A stretch of DNA of 64,000 nucleotides from a bacterium. GTDB lineage: Bacteria > Chloroflexota > Anaerolineae > Caldilineales > Caldilineaceae. Below the pieces are notes generated by a model. It was given only the letters and a program-made list of their open reading frames with translations, did no database searches and had not been told where the DNA came from. Of the stretch, positions 50,430-58,455 are shown piece after piece. Within the stretch, counting starts at the first letter, position 1. Each line of letters opens with the position of its first letter. Made by a program: the position numbers and the translations under genes. The DNA lies in contig WGMT01000033.1 of NCBI GenBank assembly GCA_016124945.1, forward strand, positions 124,001-188,000, given 5' to 3'.

Positions 50430-51113
50430 ATGGTACAAGCCGAGCCATCGCCTAGGGTGTCTGCAAAACCACCCATTACCGTGTTGTTGGCAGATGACCA
50501 CGCTGTGGTGCGTAAGGGCACGCGTGAGTTCCTCGAAGAAGATCCTGCTATTCACGTCATCGCCGAAGCCGGCGATGGCGCGGAGGCATGGCAGCTTCTA
50601 ACGCAGCGTCCACCCGACGTGGCGGTACTCGATGTGCGTATGCCACAGATCAACGGTATTGATCTCACCAAGCGGATTAAGGCAAGCTACCCGCAGGTGC
50701 GCGTCCTGATTTTGACGGCCTACGACGACGATCCCTACATTTTGGCCGCGCTGCGTGCCGGAGCGGATGGTTTCCTGCTCAAAACAGCGCCCAGCAGCGA
50801 TCTCCTGCGGGGCGTCAAGGACCTGGCCGCAGGCAAGAGCTTCATTGATGCTGAAGTCGCCCCCAAAGTTATTGCCGGCCTCACCAAGGCCAGTCAGATC
50901 GAAGCACTGAGCGAACGAGAACTTGATGTCCTGCGCGGGGTTGCCAAAGGACGCACCAATCGCGAAATCGCACAGGTCCTTTCCATCAGCGATCGCACAG
51001 TGCAGGGACACCTGGCCAATATCTTCGGTAAGTTGAAAGTCACCTCGCGCACCGAAGCCGTCACCGTGGGGCTGCAGAACGGGCTCCTTACCCTCAACGA
51101 CACCCAACCGTAG
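50430..51113 (+). CDS. NarL/FixJ-type response regulator
   Basis: 227 residues from ATG 50430 (AAGAGGTAGAAAGA upstream). Receiver domain (about 20-135): acidic pair ADDHAVVRKG, phosphorylated Asp in DVAVLDVRMPQING, Thr in LILTAYDDD and Lys in FLLKTAP. C-terminal LuxR helix-turn-helix: LSERELDVLRGVAKGRTNRE then ISDRTVQGHLANIFGKL. Partner of the kinase one base downstream. Its place after the copper genes suggests a metal, redox or stress signal; target genes unknown. Confidence 0.93.
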   Translation: MVQAEPSPRVSAKPPITVLLADDHAVVRKGTREFLEEDPAIHVIAEAGDGAEAWQLLTQRPPDVAVLDVRMPQINGIDLTKRIKASYPQVRVLILTAYDDDPYILAALRAGADGFLLKTAPSSDLLRGVKDLAAGKSFIDAEVAPKVIAGLTKASQIEALSERELDVLRGVAKGRTNREIAQVLSISDRTVQGHLANIFGKLKVTSRTEAVTVGLQNGLLTLNDTQP

Positions 51114-51114
51114 T

Positions 51115-52773
51115 ATGAAGCAATTTTCTTTCAACAGTCTGCGTAGCCAGTTACTGCTTTGGATCGTCCTGCCGCTGCTGGTGGTTTTGCTCAGTTTCGC
51201 ACTGGCAAACGTGCAAGGACACGAACAGGCTATGCACGAAATGGTGCAGACCCGCGCCGACGGCCTGGCCCGCGCCGCTGCCGCGCTTACCGCCATGCGC
51301 GTCGACCGAGGGCAGAACGAATTGCTACGGTTGGCCGCTATGCCCGCCTTGCATCACACCGAACTTGACCCTGAAGCGGCGCGGCCAACGTTGGAAAACG
51401 GCCTTGACACCTTCCCCATTACCCTACTTCTCTACCAAGACAATCGACTGCTCCTTGCTGTGGGTGACAGCGCCGCTTTAGACAACAACACTGCGGCATC
51501 GCTGCTCGCCCAGATCTCGACGACACAGTCGACATCTGTGGCAGCCGTGCAAAATGGCGATGATTGGCGCTTGCTCTACGCTGCTGCCGTTCCCCTTGCA
51601 ACGGCTCAAGGATCACGTGTGTTGCTTGGTATGATGCCTTTTGAATCGCTGGCACTGTCGGAACTCCTTTATTCGCTCGGCCTGGACAACCCTTCGGAAC
51701 TTACACTGTTGGACAGCGAAGGACGCCTGCTGCTGTCGTTACAGCAGGGCAGCGATGCTGAGCAGTTGCAGGCCGCGAACAGTGTCTTTGCCGACGCCAC
51801 TGTAGAACAAGTTGGCTGGCAGGTGCATCTGCGCGAAGGGTGGACGGAGTGGATCCCGCCGGTGCTGCGCTTCGGCAATATGTTGTTGTTGGTTGTGTTG
51901 GCTGCTGCTGCGCTCTCTGTACTCTCGGCATACTTTGGTGTACAGCGCATTATTCAGCCCTTGGAGCGGCTGAACCGGGCTGTCAATGTACTCGGGGAGG
52001 GCAACTTTGAAGCTGTGCAGAAACCTGTTGGGGGTGTACAAGAGATCGAAGAACTACAACAGGCGCTTACCGACATGGCGCAGCAGGTGCGCCGCTACCA
52101 ACTAGAGTTACAGGGCTATATTGACAGCATGACCATGGGGCAAGAAGAAGAGCGCAAACGCCTGGCCCGCGAACTCCATGACGACACCGTTCAGGCGTTG
52201 ATTGCCCTCAACCAACAAGTGGAAATGGTGGAACACCGCCTGGAAGACGATCCGGCGCAGGCTGTTGCACGCCTTCGCACGTTGCGTCCACTGATTGGCG
52301 GCGCGATTGGCGGCATTCGGCGTCAGATCCAGGATCTGCGTCCGCTCTATCTAGAGGATCTGGGCTTCATCTCCGCACTTGAAATGCTGGTGCAGCAGGC
52401 GACAAGCCGTCATGCAATGGTGGGGGATTTTGAGGTCATCGGCGAACCGCGCTTCCTGCTCTCTCCATCTATAGAGATCAGTGTCTACCGCATTATGCAG
52501 GAAGCGCTAAAAAATGTGGCTGACCATGCACAAGCTAGTTGGGTGCACGTGGAACTGATTTTTGATGGTGAAGCGATCACCGTCCGCATTGAAGACGATG
52601 GGAAAGGCTTCGATGCGTCGTCTCATCTCCATCGGCTGGCCTCGGCAGGCCACTTTGGGCTGTTGGGCATGAGCGAACGCGCCCGGCTGCATGGCGGTGA
52701 TTTACAGGTGGAGAGTACGTTGGCGCGTGGTACAGTTGTTACGGCTCGACTCAATGCTGTCCCTGGCGACTGA
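51115..52773 (+). CDS. NarX/DegS-type sensor histidine kinase
   Basis: 552 residues. Membrane helices at about 14-33 and 250-275 enclose an extracytoplasmic sensor of about 215 residues with no recognised fold. Then a HAMP-like segment (RIIQPLERLNRAVNVLGEGN), the HisKA_3 helix with the active His in RLARELHDDTVQALIALNQQ, and a HATPase_c domain (MQEALKNVADHA, IEDDGKGFD, GHFGLLGMSERA). Starts one base after the response regulator. No Cys or Met/His-rich copper site is seen in the sensor region, so its signal is unknown. Confidence 0.93.
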   Translation: MKQFSFNSLRSQLLLWIVLPLLVVLLSFALANVQGHEQAMHEMVQTRADGLARAAAALTAMRVDRGQNELLRLAAMPALHHTELDPEAARPTLENGLDTFPITLLLYQDNRLLLAVGDSAALDNNTAASLLAQISTTQSTSVAAVQNGDDWRLLYAAAVPLATAQGSRVLLGMMPFESLALSELLYSLGLDNPSELTLLDSEGRLLLSLQQGSDAEQLQAANSVFADATVEQVGWQVHLREGWTEWIPPVLRFGNMLLLVVLAAAALSVLSAYFGVQRIIQPLERLNRAVNVLGEGNFEAVQKPVGGVQEIEELQQALTDMAQQVRRYQLELQGYIDSMTMGQEEERKRLARELHDDTVQALIALNQQVEMVEHRLEDDPAQAVARLRTLRPLIGGAIGGIRRQIQDLRPLYLEDLGFISALEMLVQQATSRHAMVGDFEVIGEPRFLLSPSIEISVYRIMQEALKNVADHAQASWVHVELIFDGEAITVRIEDDGKGFDASSHLHRLASAGHFGLLGMSERARLHGGDLQVESTLARGTVVTARLNAVPGD

Positions 52774-52824
52774 AAAATCTGGACAAATGGCTTGCTTTCC
52801 CTGTCCTGTTTTTGTCAAGTTAAC

Positions 52825-52881
52825 AAAAAAAACTTGAGAAAACAAAGAGGGGCATCGTTTTCGACGATGCCCCTCTTTGTT
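52825..52881 (-). terminator. Bidirectional terminator, strong on the minus strand
   Basis: Perfect 17-bp stem AACAAAGAGGGGCATCG (52841-52857) / CGATGCCCCTCTTTGTT (52865-52881), 7-nt loop. On the minus strand it is soon followed by eight Ts (A-run 52825-52832 on the plus strand), so it should end the minus-strand operon that includes the 31-residue gene. It also lies after the kinase gene on the plus strand. Confidence 0.85.
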
Positions 52882-52896
52882 GCTGTTGGCTACGAA

Positions 52897-52992
52897 CTAT
52901 ACGGTTGGTACAAGCAGTACCATTGCCAAAATCCAGAGCCAGACTACGATGGTCGCTACCAACGGCCAGATGTAGTACTTAACATCAATCAT
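52897..52992 (-). CDS. 31-residue single-helix membrane protein
   Basis: Tiny gene with a strong ribosome site (AAGGGGGATACCCG) before ATG 52992. The sequence is MIDVKYYIWPLVATIVVW followed by LWILAMVLLVPTV: a short polar N-terminus and one membrane helix of about 22 residues rich in Trp and Val. It follows the second geranylgeranyl-reductase-like gene on the same strand by about 110 nt and is followed by a strong terminator, which supports a real 3' gene. No homology recognised. It resembles in size the extra single-helix subunits of Roseiflexus-type reaction centres; a role there is inference. Confidence 0.6.
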   Translation of the reverse strand: MIDVKYYIWPLVATIVVWLWILAMVLLVPTV

Positions 52993-53100
52993 CGGGTATC
53001 CCCCTTTTTTATGGATGAGACTGTGAGTCAGCGTACAAATTATACATCAGAAAGCATTGCAATGTCTAGATCCAAAATCCGACCATACCTGGGCAATACC

Positions 53101-54270
53101 TCACCGGAAAGCTGGTAAAACGTCGAGACTTGAGCCAACAGCATGTTTTACAACTGCGGGTGAAATAGCGGCCAGTTGCCAGAGTGTAGACCAGAATTGG
53201 GGCCACTGATGTCTGTACAGATGTCGGGCGACGGCGGTGCGGCGCTTGAGCGACCGCCCCATCCGGTGTTGCAAAAGGCGTTCACGGTAGCTACGGAAGC
53301 TGAAGTCGCGGTGGGCAAATGCCTCGTCTACTACGTCGGCAATCACTGCTCCGTACTCCATTGCATACGAGATCCCCTCGGCGAAGAGTGGATCGACCCC
53401 AGCCGCGTCGCCTGTGAGTAGAACGCGTGGACGGGCAAACTCGGCGCGTGGATTGAACCAGCGCACGGGATGCCCTTCGAGCTGAAAGCTGTCTATATCG
53501 ACATTGCGTTCGTGGAGGCCGGCGGTGAATGCCTGCTTGAGCGCACCGTGTTGTTTCGACGTACGCGGTTGCGGCTCAATGCGGCTGTCGAAGATGCCGC
53601 GGTTCATAAACGATTGGCCACCGACGTAGCAGGGGAAGTCCCATACGTAGCCCTGCACGCCCTGTAAGATGCAGGAAAAGTCGAATATGGCGGTATGTTC
53701 CTGCCAGGCCGTGGATTGGGCCTGATCGACCGGTGTCATCGCGCGCAGAAGGCGAGCGATGCCGGCCGTTGTGGGTAGGTTGAGCTTCCGTCGCACTACA
53801 CTGTTGGCCCCGTCGGCCCCGATGACAATATCTGCGCTGTACGTCCCCCGCGAGGTGACAAGCGTGACACCGTCCTCATGCACGACTAAGTCGATGAGGC
53901 GTTCGCCTGTGCGGCAATGTAGCCCCCGGTCGGCCACAGCCTTGGCCAGGGCAGCATCGAATTCTTCCCTTTGAATAATGCGCATGGCGTCGGCGCAGGT
54001 GGCCGAAAATGCGTGTGATCCAAGGCGGAAGATCATCTTGTGTACGGGGAAGGCAGGTACATTGATTTCGATGTTGAGATCGCGTAACTGTTCTTCGCCG
54101 TGAAAGGTGACGCCGCCGCCGCACACCTTCTGGCGTGGGTAAGCGGCCGCTTCGATGATCAGCAATTCGTCCACAAGCCAGGGCATGCGTCGTGTGAGGT
54201 GTAGGGCTGCAGCCAGCCCTGCCGGGCCGCCGCCTACGATGATAATCTTTCGCCGCTCTGCCTGAGTCAT
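53101..54270 (-). CDS. Geranylgeranyl reductase family FAD-dependent oxidoreductase
   Basis: 389 residues from ATG 54270; an upstream open frame to 54414 runs through a hairpin and is not used. FAD fold RKIIIVGGGPAGLAAALHL, substrate loop RQKVCGGGVTFHGE as in geranylgeranyl reductases, IGADGANSVVRRKL and LLTGDAAGVDPLFAEGISYA. It belongs to the same family as BchP at 28686 but is divergent. Possible substrates are the chlorophyll tail, archaeal-type or quinone prenyl chains, or a carotenoid. Located between the BCD transporter and the 31-residue gene. Confidence 0.8.
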   Translation of the reverse strand: MTQAERRKIIIVGGGPAGLAAALHLTRRMPWLVDELLIIEAAAYPRQKVCGGGVTFHGEEQLRDLNIEINVPAFPVHKMIFRLGSHAFSATCADAMRIIQREEFDAALAKAVADRGLHCRTGERLIDLVVHEDGVTLVTSRGTYSADIVIGADGANSVVRRKLNLPTTAGIARLLRAMTPVDQAQSTAWQEHTAIFDFSCILQGVQGYVWDFPCYVGGQSFMNRGIFDSRIEPQPRTSKQHGALKQAFTAGLHERNVDIDSFQLEGHPVRWFNPRAEFARPRVLLTGDAAGVDPLFAEGISYAMEYGAVIADVVDEAFAHRDFSFRSYRERLLQHRMGRSLKRRTAVARHLYRHQWPQFWSTLWQLAAISPAVVKHAVGSSLDVLPAFR

Positions 54271-54360
54271 AGATCGAACGCTGCTGCTTTCGCTACGGTT
54301 TGATGTGCTACTACCAAACGTGAGGCTCTTGTTCCTGAGTGGGGAAGAAGAAAGATGCAC

Positions 54361-54392
54361 ACCCTGCCGATCTATGAGCGGATCGGCAGGGT
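54361..54392 (-). terminator. Hairpin between the BCD transporter and reductase genes
   Basis: Perfect 12-bp stem ACCCTGCCGATC / GATCGGCAGGGT with an 8-nt loop, 38 nt after the transporter stop on the minus strand. Followed by TGCATCTTTCTTCTTCC, a weak T-rich stretch, so it may be a partial terminator. Confidence 0.75.
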
Positions 54393-54429
54393 GCTTACAC
54401 GCACTTTGATGCAAGAAAGAAGACGGCGC

Positions 54430-55818
54430 CTATGCCATCACACCGGCTTCCATCGCCCGTTCAATATCCTTGCGGGTGAAGCGAGACTGGTGGAGTGCAT
54501 GGAAACGTTTCACGCTCAGACGCATGAGGATGGCGGCGGCAACCAGCATAGCGACGGCTTCGACGCCGAAGATGGCGAAGTAGGCCACATTGGGCGCCAG
54601 GAGACCGCTTTCAATGAGGCCGGTGTGCAATGCACCGCTGCCAAAGGATGCGCTGCCGTTGCCGAATGCCTGCGCCATACCCCACAGGCCCATGTAGAGG
54701 CCTGTGGCGCCTTCAATGGTCATGTCCATCATCATGGAGAGTGCGCCTACGTTGAAGAAGCCGGTGAAGAGGCCCATACCCATCAACGCCGGGTGTACCA
54801 GTTCGACGCGACCTGTCAACGCGGCACCTGCCAACACGGCCATGCCCGCAGAGGTGCCGATGGCACCCATGATGGCGATCCAGCGTTTGCTAATCGGCAG
54901 GAGCACACTGAGCAGACCCATGACCATCATACCCACAAGTACCCCGCCGCCCCATGTGGGCTGGAATCGAGTTGTCTCCTGTACGCTCATGCCGAAGACC
55001 TCAGCACCGAAGACTTCCAGGATGTTGTCTTGCAGGAAGATGGCGAAAATGCTGATGAAGACGAAGAAGAAGAAGCCACGCGCCTGTTTGTTCTCGCGTA
55101 GGGTCTTGATGGCGACGCCAACAGGGTTACCCACCGGCGCAGCCGCTCTGGACTTGGCCAAGGCCGCAGTCAGGGCATCGCCCTTGAGTCGTTTTTCCAT
55201 TCCTATTACGCCCAACAGCGCCGAGCTGATGACGATGAAGGGTGTCAGGTTGTAGAGGCTCTGCATGGCTTCGCGTGTGTATTCGGGGCGGACAATGTTC
55301 ATCACCACGGCTGCCATAATGCCACTCAGGATGGTAAACATCTGCACTACTGTAATCACACCACCGCGTGTCTTGGATGTGGTGACTTCGGCGATGAGTG
55401 AATGATGCGAGTCGCCAAAAATGGCGATGCCGACACCATAGACGATAAACGCACCGATACAGGCCGGAATCGCCCAAGCTAAACCATCACCCAAAGCGTG
55501 AGCGACGGTGGGCAACGTCACAAAGACTGAGCTAGTCATTACCGCACCCAGCAGCAAAAAGGGTGTGCGGCGTAGGCCGAAGATCGGGTGCTGGTCGGCA
55601 AAGCGGCCCGCGATCACCTGGAACGGAGACAGCAAGTAGTGTAACCCCAACATAGATGTGATCAGCACCGCCGTCACACCCAGTTCTACAATAGAAATGC
55701 GGTTGAAGTCGATGGTCAACAGTGCAAACATCCACCCCACGCCGATTTTGGGCAGGGCAAGCCGCAGTGTCTTTAAAACGCCAAGCAGAAAAGTAGCAAC
55801 CTTTTGAACGTACCGCAT
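54430..55818 (-). CDS. BCD-family MFS transporter (PucC/LhaA-like), copy 2
   Basis: 462 residues, twelve membrane helices. Same family as 38472: FNRISIVELGVTAVLITSML, then LHYLLSPFQVIAGRFADQHP and FGLRRTPFLLLGAVM match the BCD transporter N-terminus. Divergent enough from copy 1 that the two may handle different pigments or complexes. First gene of a minus-strand operon; site 3 of the 16-bp palindrome lies about 300 nt upstream of its start. Confidence 0.88.
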   Translation of the reverse strand: MRYVQKVATFLLGVLKTLRLALPKIGVGWMFALLTIDFNRISIVELGVTAVLITSMLGLHYLLSPFQVIAGRFADQHPIFGLRRTPFLLLGAVMTSSVFVTLPTVAHALGDGLAWAIPACIGAFIVYGVGIAIFGDSHHSLIAEVTTSKTRGGVITVVQMFTILSGIMAAVVMNIVRPEYTREAMQSLYNLTPFIVISSALLGVIGMEKRLKGDALTAALAKSRAAAPVGNPVGVAIKTLRENKQARGFFFFVFISIFAIFLQDNILEVFGAEVFGMSVQETTRFQPTWGGGVLVGMMVMGLLSVLLPISKRWIAIMGAIGTSAGMAVLAGAALTGRVELVHPALMGMGLFTGFFNVGALSMMMDMTIEGATGLYMGLWGMAQAFGNGSASFGSGALHTGLIESGLLAPNVAYFAIFGVEAVAMLVAAAILMRLSVKRFHALHQSRFTRKDIERAMEAGVMA

Positions 55819-56176
55819 TTGAGGTCCTTTCTACGCAGAAGGGGGCCGGTCACGCGCCGGCAGAGTTGGGTGGTGGAAACCTGGTTGTTGGTATGCCGCT
55901 ACAGTTGTTCAAGATGAAAGAAGGATGAGGAAGACAAGGCAAGTGGGGCTTAACTGCTTTTTTTAACGCTCAGTGCGCAGCAGCACGTCTACTTTACAGA
56001 GGGCTGCTGCGCCAAACTGTCGTGAATTTCAGGATAGACGCCAGACCAGACTTCAAACATTGATAATCGTAGGGGAAAGGGGTTGGAAGAGTACTAGTCA
56101 ACTAAGTAGTAGAAACCTAGCCAAATGGCTAGGTTTCTCATAGGGGATTCTGTAGATTTTGCACAGATTTAGCGCT
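55819..56176. other. Intergenic region upstream of the BCD transporter
   Basis: 358 nt without a gene, between the stop of the SDR-TspO fusion and the start of the transporter, both minus strand. Holds the palindrome at 56111-56138 and otherwise nothing recognised. Probably the promoter of the 54430-52897 operon. Confidence 0.5.
56111..56138. promoter_or_regulatory. 16-bp palindrome CTAGCCA-N2-TGGCTAG (site 3) within a 13-bp-arm hairpin
   Basis: Core CTAGCCAAATGGCTAG at 56117-56132, extended by AGAAAC/GTTTCT to 13-bp arms. Same 7-2-7 layout as sites 1 and 2. About 300 nt upstream of the BCD transporter start and 39 nt after the SDR-TspO stop. Could be a terminator hairpin, but there is no T-tract on either strand, so an operator is more likely. 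Confidence 0.55.
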
Positions 56177-58234
56177 TTATTGCTTACGATTCATGCGCCA
56201 AACCGTAATGTTGAGAATCGCTGCGAAGGACGCCCACAAGATATAAGGGATGAACATCAATCCTGCAATGGGCTTGATCTTGTAGAAGCGCGCAGCCGTG
56301 GCGACAATCAAACTCCAGAGTACGGCAATCTCGGCAATCGCCCAACCGAGCTTGCGCATCCCAAAAAAGATGACCGACCAGAGCGCGTTAAAAATCAGGT
56401 GCACGCTATACAGTTTTAGCGCACCCTGCGCCTCTTCATTTGTGGACAAACCTTGATCACGCCCATTGCGTCCTTCGCGCCAGACTAGCCAGGACGCAAT
56501 GCCCATGACGGTGTACAAAAATGTCCACGCTGTAGGGAAGAGCCAATTTGGTGGGTTCCAACGCGGCTTATTGAGCGTGACATACCAGTCGTCGATGCTC
56601 TTGCCGGTGGCGGCCCCGCCGATGAACGCCGTGATGAAGGGGGCGAAAAGGGCGAGTGCTAGCGCGATGAGTTGCGTGCGCGATTGGGGCTTTTCAATCT
56701 GTGTTTTCATGCTTGTTGCGTCCTTCTGATTCAAGTCTACAGCCGATGGGATCTCTGCCTGTGCGTTCATCTGCTCGGCACGGGCTTTGAGTCCATCGGC
56801 CAGTTGCGAAAAGATCGGCCCGTGAAAGGGATAGAGCAGATACCAATAGAGTAATCCGAACAGGCCCTTGGGTGCAAAGAAAGCTGTCTGGCGGAAGGTG
56901 CTGCCGTCGCCTTCGGGTTCCACCTCGAATTGGAGCCACGCTCGCCCAGGGACCTTCATTTCGGCGCGCAGCGTGATACACGCATCTAAATCGGCGCGCT
57001 CGACACGCCAAAAATCGAGGGCATCGCCCACACGTAAATGCTCCGGATCGCGCCGCCCACGGCGAAAACCGACGCCGCCCACCATGCGATCCAGTACGCC
57101 GCGCACAAGCCATGCCCAGTTAAAAGCCAGCCATCCTGTATCGCCGCCCAGGCGGCTCATGGTTTTGTACACATCGTGCGGCGGCGCGTCTACATGACGT
57201 TGCCGCCGCTCAATGATCATCCCTTCGCGCTCGGCCAGCACAACGGGGCGACGGTCGCCCTGGCTGGAGAGTAGCGCGTCTGTCCATGCGGTTTCCACTT
57301 CTTGTGCTTCGAGCTTGCGCAGCGCCAATTGTACAGCTTCTCGATAGCTCAGGGGATGAATGGTGGGAAAGAGCCGGCGCGCCTTGTCGTCGCGTACAAT
57401 CACCTCGTTGCGTAGACCGTCAATCAACGGACGCGCAATTGTCGCCGGGATTGGCGTCACCCAGTGGACCCAATACGACGACAGCCGCGGCGTCAGCACG
57501 GGGACAGGCACAAGCAGGCGCCGCAGTCCGCGTTCTTCGGCGTAGGCCGTCATCATCTCGCCATAGGTGAGGACGTCTTCGCCGCCGATTTCGATGATTT
57601 CACCGGCGCTTGCAGGCGTCTCCAGGGCGGCGATGAGGTAGGCCAGCACGTTGCGGATGGCGATGGGTTGTACTTTGGTGAAGACCCAGCGCGGTGAGAT
57701 CAGCAGGGGCACACGTTCGGTGAGGTAGCGGATCATCTCGAACGAGGCACTGCCCGACCCCACGATGATGGCGGCGCGGAATTCGGTGACGGGCACACCT
57801 GACTCGCGTAATGTATCAGCAGTCACCTGCCGCGAGCGCAGATGGTCGGACAATTGGGTGCTGGAATCGCCCAACCCGCCCAGGTAGAGGATACGTTGAA
57901 CGCCCGCGCGAGCTGCTGAATTTCCAAAATTGCGCGCCGCCCGCTGATCACGCTCGTGGAAGTCGTCGTCATTGCCCATGCTGTGGATCATGTAGTAGGC
58001 AGCGTCGATGCCTTCCATTGCAGCGGGGAGCGTAGCGGGATCGAGGACGTCACCTTCCACGACCTCGATGCGATCCGACCAGGGGCGTCCTTGCAGGCGG
58101 GCGGGGTCGCGCACCAGAGCGCGCACGTTGTAACCGGCATCTAGCAGGCGGGGGATGAGGCGTCCACCCACATAGCCGGTGGCCCCCGTTACGAGGACAT
58201 TGCGGATCGGTGTTTCGGGCGTTGGTGTCGTCAA
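56177..58234 (-). CDS. SDR (DUF2867) protein fused to TspO/MBR
   Basis: 685 residues from TTG 58234 (AGGAGAATTTCGC upstream). Residues 1-320 are an extended SDR (NVLVTGATGYVGGRLIPRLL, YYMIHSMGNDDD), then a DUF2867 domain (about 330-500, ending LLYWYLLYPFHGPIFSQLAD). After a linker comes a complete TspO with five helices from about 530 (PRWNPPNWLFPTAWTFLYTV, SVHLIFNALWSVIFFGMRKL). TspO proteins bind tetrapyrroles; in Rhodobacter TspO lowers pigment gene expression. An ATG at 56709 with GAAGGA upstream could also yield free TspO. Confidence 0.88.
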   Translation of the reverse strand: MTTPTPETPIRNVLVTGATGYVGGRLIPRLLDAGYNVRALVRDPARLQGRPWSDRIEVVEGDVLDPATLPAAMEGIDAAYYMIHSMGNDDDFHERDQRAARNFGNSAARAGVQRILYLGGLGDSSTQLSDHLRSRQVTADTLRESGVPVTEFRAAIIVGSGSASFEMIRYLTERVPLLISPRWVFTKVQPIAIRNVLAYLIAALETPASAGEIIEIGGEDVLTYGEMMTAYAEERGLRRLLVPVPVLTPRLSSYWVHWVTPIPATIARPLIDGLRNEVIVRDDKARRLFPTIHPLSYREAVQLALRKLEAQEVETAWTDALLSSQGDRRPVVLAEREGMIIERRQRHVDAPPHDVYKTMSRLGGDTGWLAFNWAWLVRGVLDRMVGGVGFRRGRRDPEHLRVGDALDFWRVERADLDACITLRAEMKVPGRAWLQFEVEPEGDGSTFRQTAFFAPKGLFGLLYWYLLYPFHGPIFSQLADGLKARAEQMNAQAEIPSAVDLNQKDATSMKTQIEKPQSRTQLIALALALFAPFITAFIGGAATGKSIDDWYVTLNKPRWNPPNWLFPTAWTFLYTVMGIASWLVWREGRNGRDQGLSTNEEAQGALKLYSVHLIFNALWSVIFFGMRKLGWAIAEIAVLWSLIVATAARFYKIKPIAGLMFIPYILWASFAAILNITVWRMNRKQ

Positions 58235-58255
58235 GCGAAATTCTCCTAATGGATG

Positions 58256-58440
58256 ATCCACGAAGGCACACGAAGAAACACAATGGCAGAAGAAAAAGAG
58301 AAGAGAGGACACGGATTGCGCTGATTTTCAGGATTTCCAGACAGAGCCGGATTGCCTTTTGTCTCTCTCTTCTCCTCATAATCCTGAAATCCGTGTCCCT
58401 CTTTTCTACCCTTCGTGCTTCTTCGTGTGCCTTCGTGGAT
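58256..58440. repeat. Long palindrome, family B
   Basis: Perfect 22-bp outer arms ATCCACGAAGGCACACGAAG plus two bases (58256-58277) and their complement at 58419-58440. Inner arms pair AGAGGACACGGATT with AATCCTGAAATCCGTGTCCCTC. About 185 bp in all, between the photolyase and SDR-TspO genes (both minus). Word set differs from family A. Confidence 0.9.
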
Positions 58441-58455
58441 CAAATTTCTCTGGTT

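Noticed and set aside
53101..54270. CruA-type lycopene cyclase
   Set aside because: Length and the CGGG loop match geranylgeranyl reductases better.
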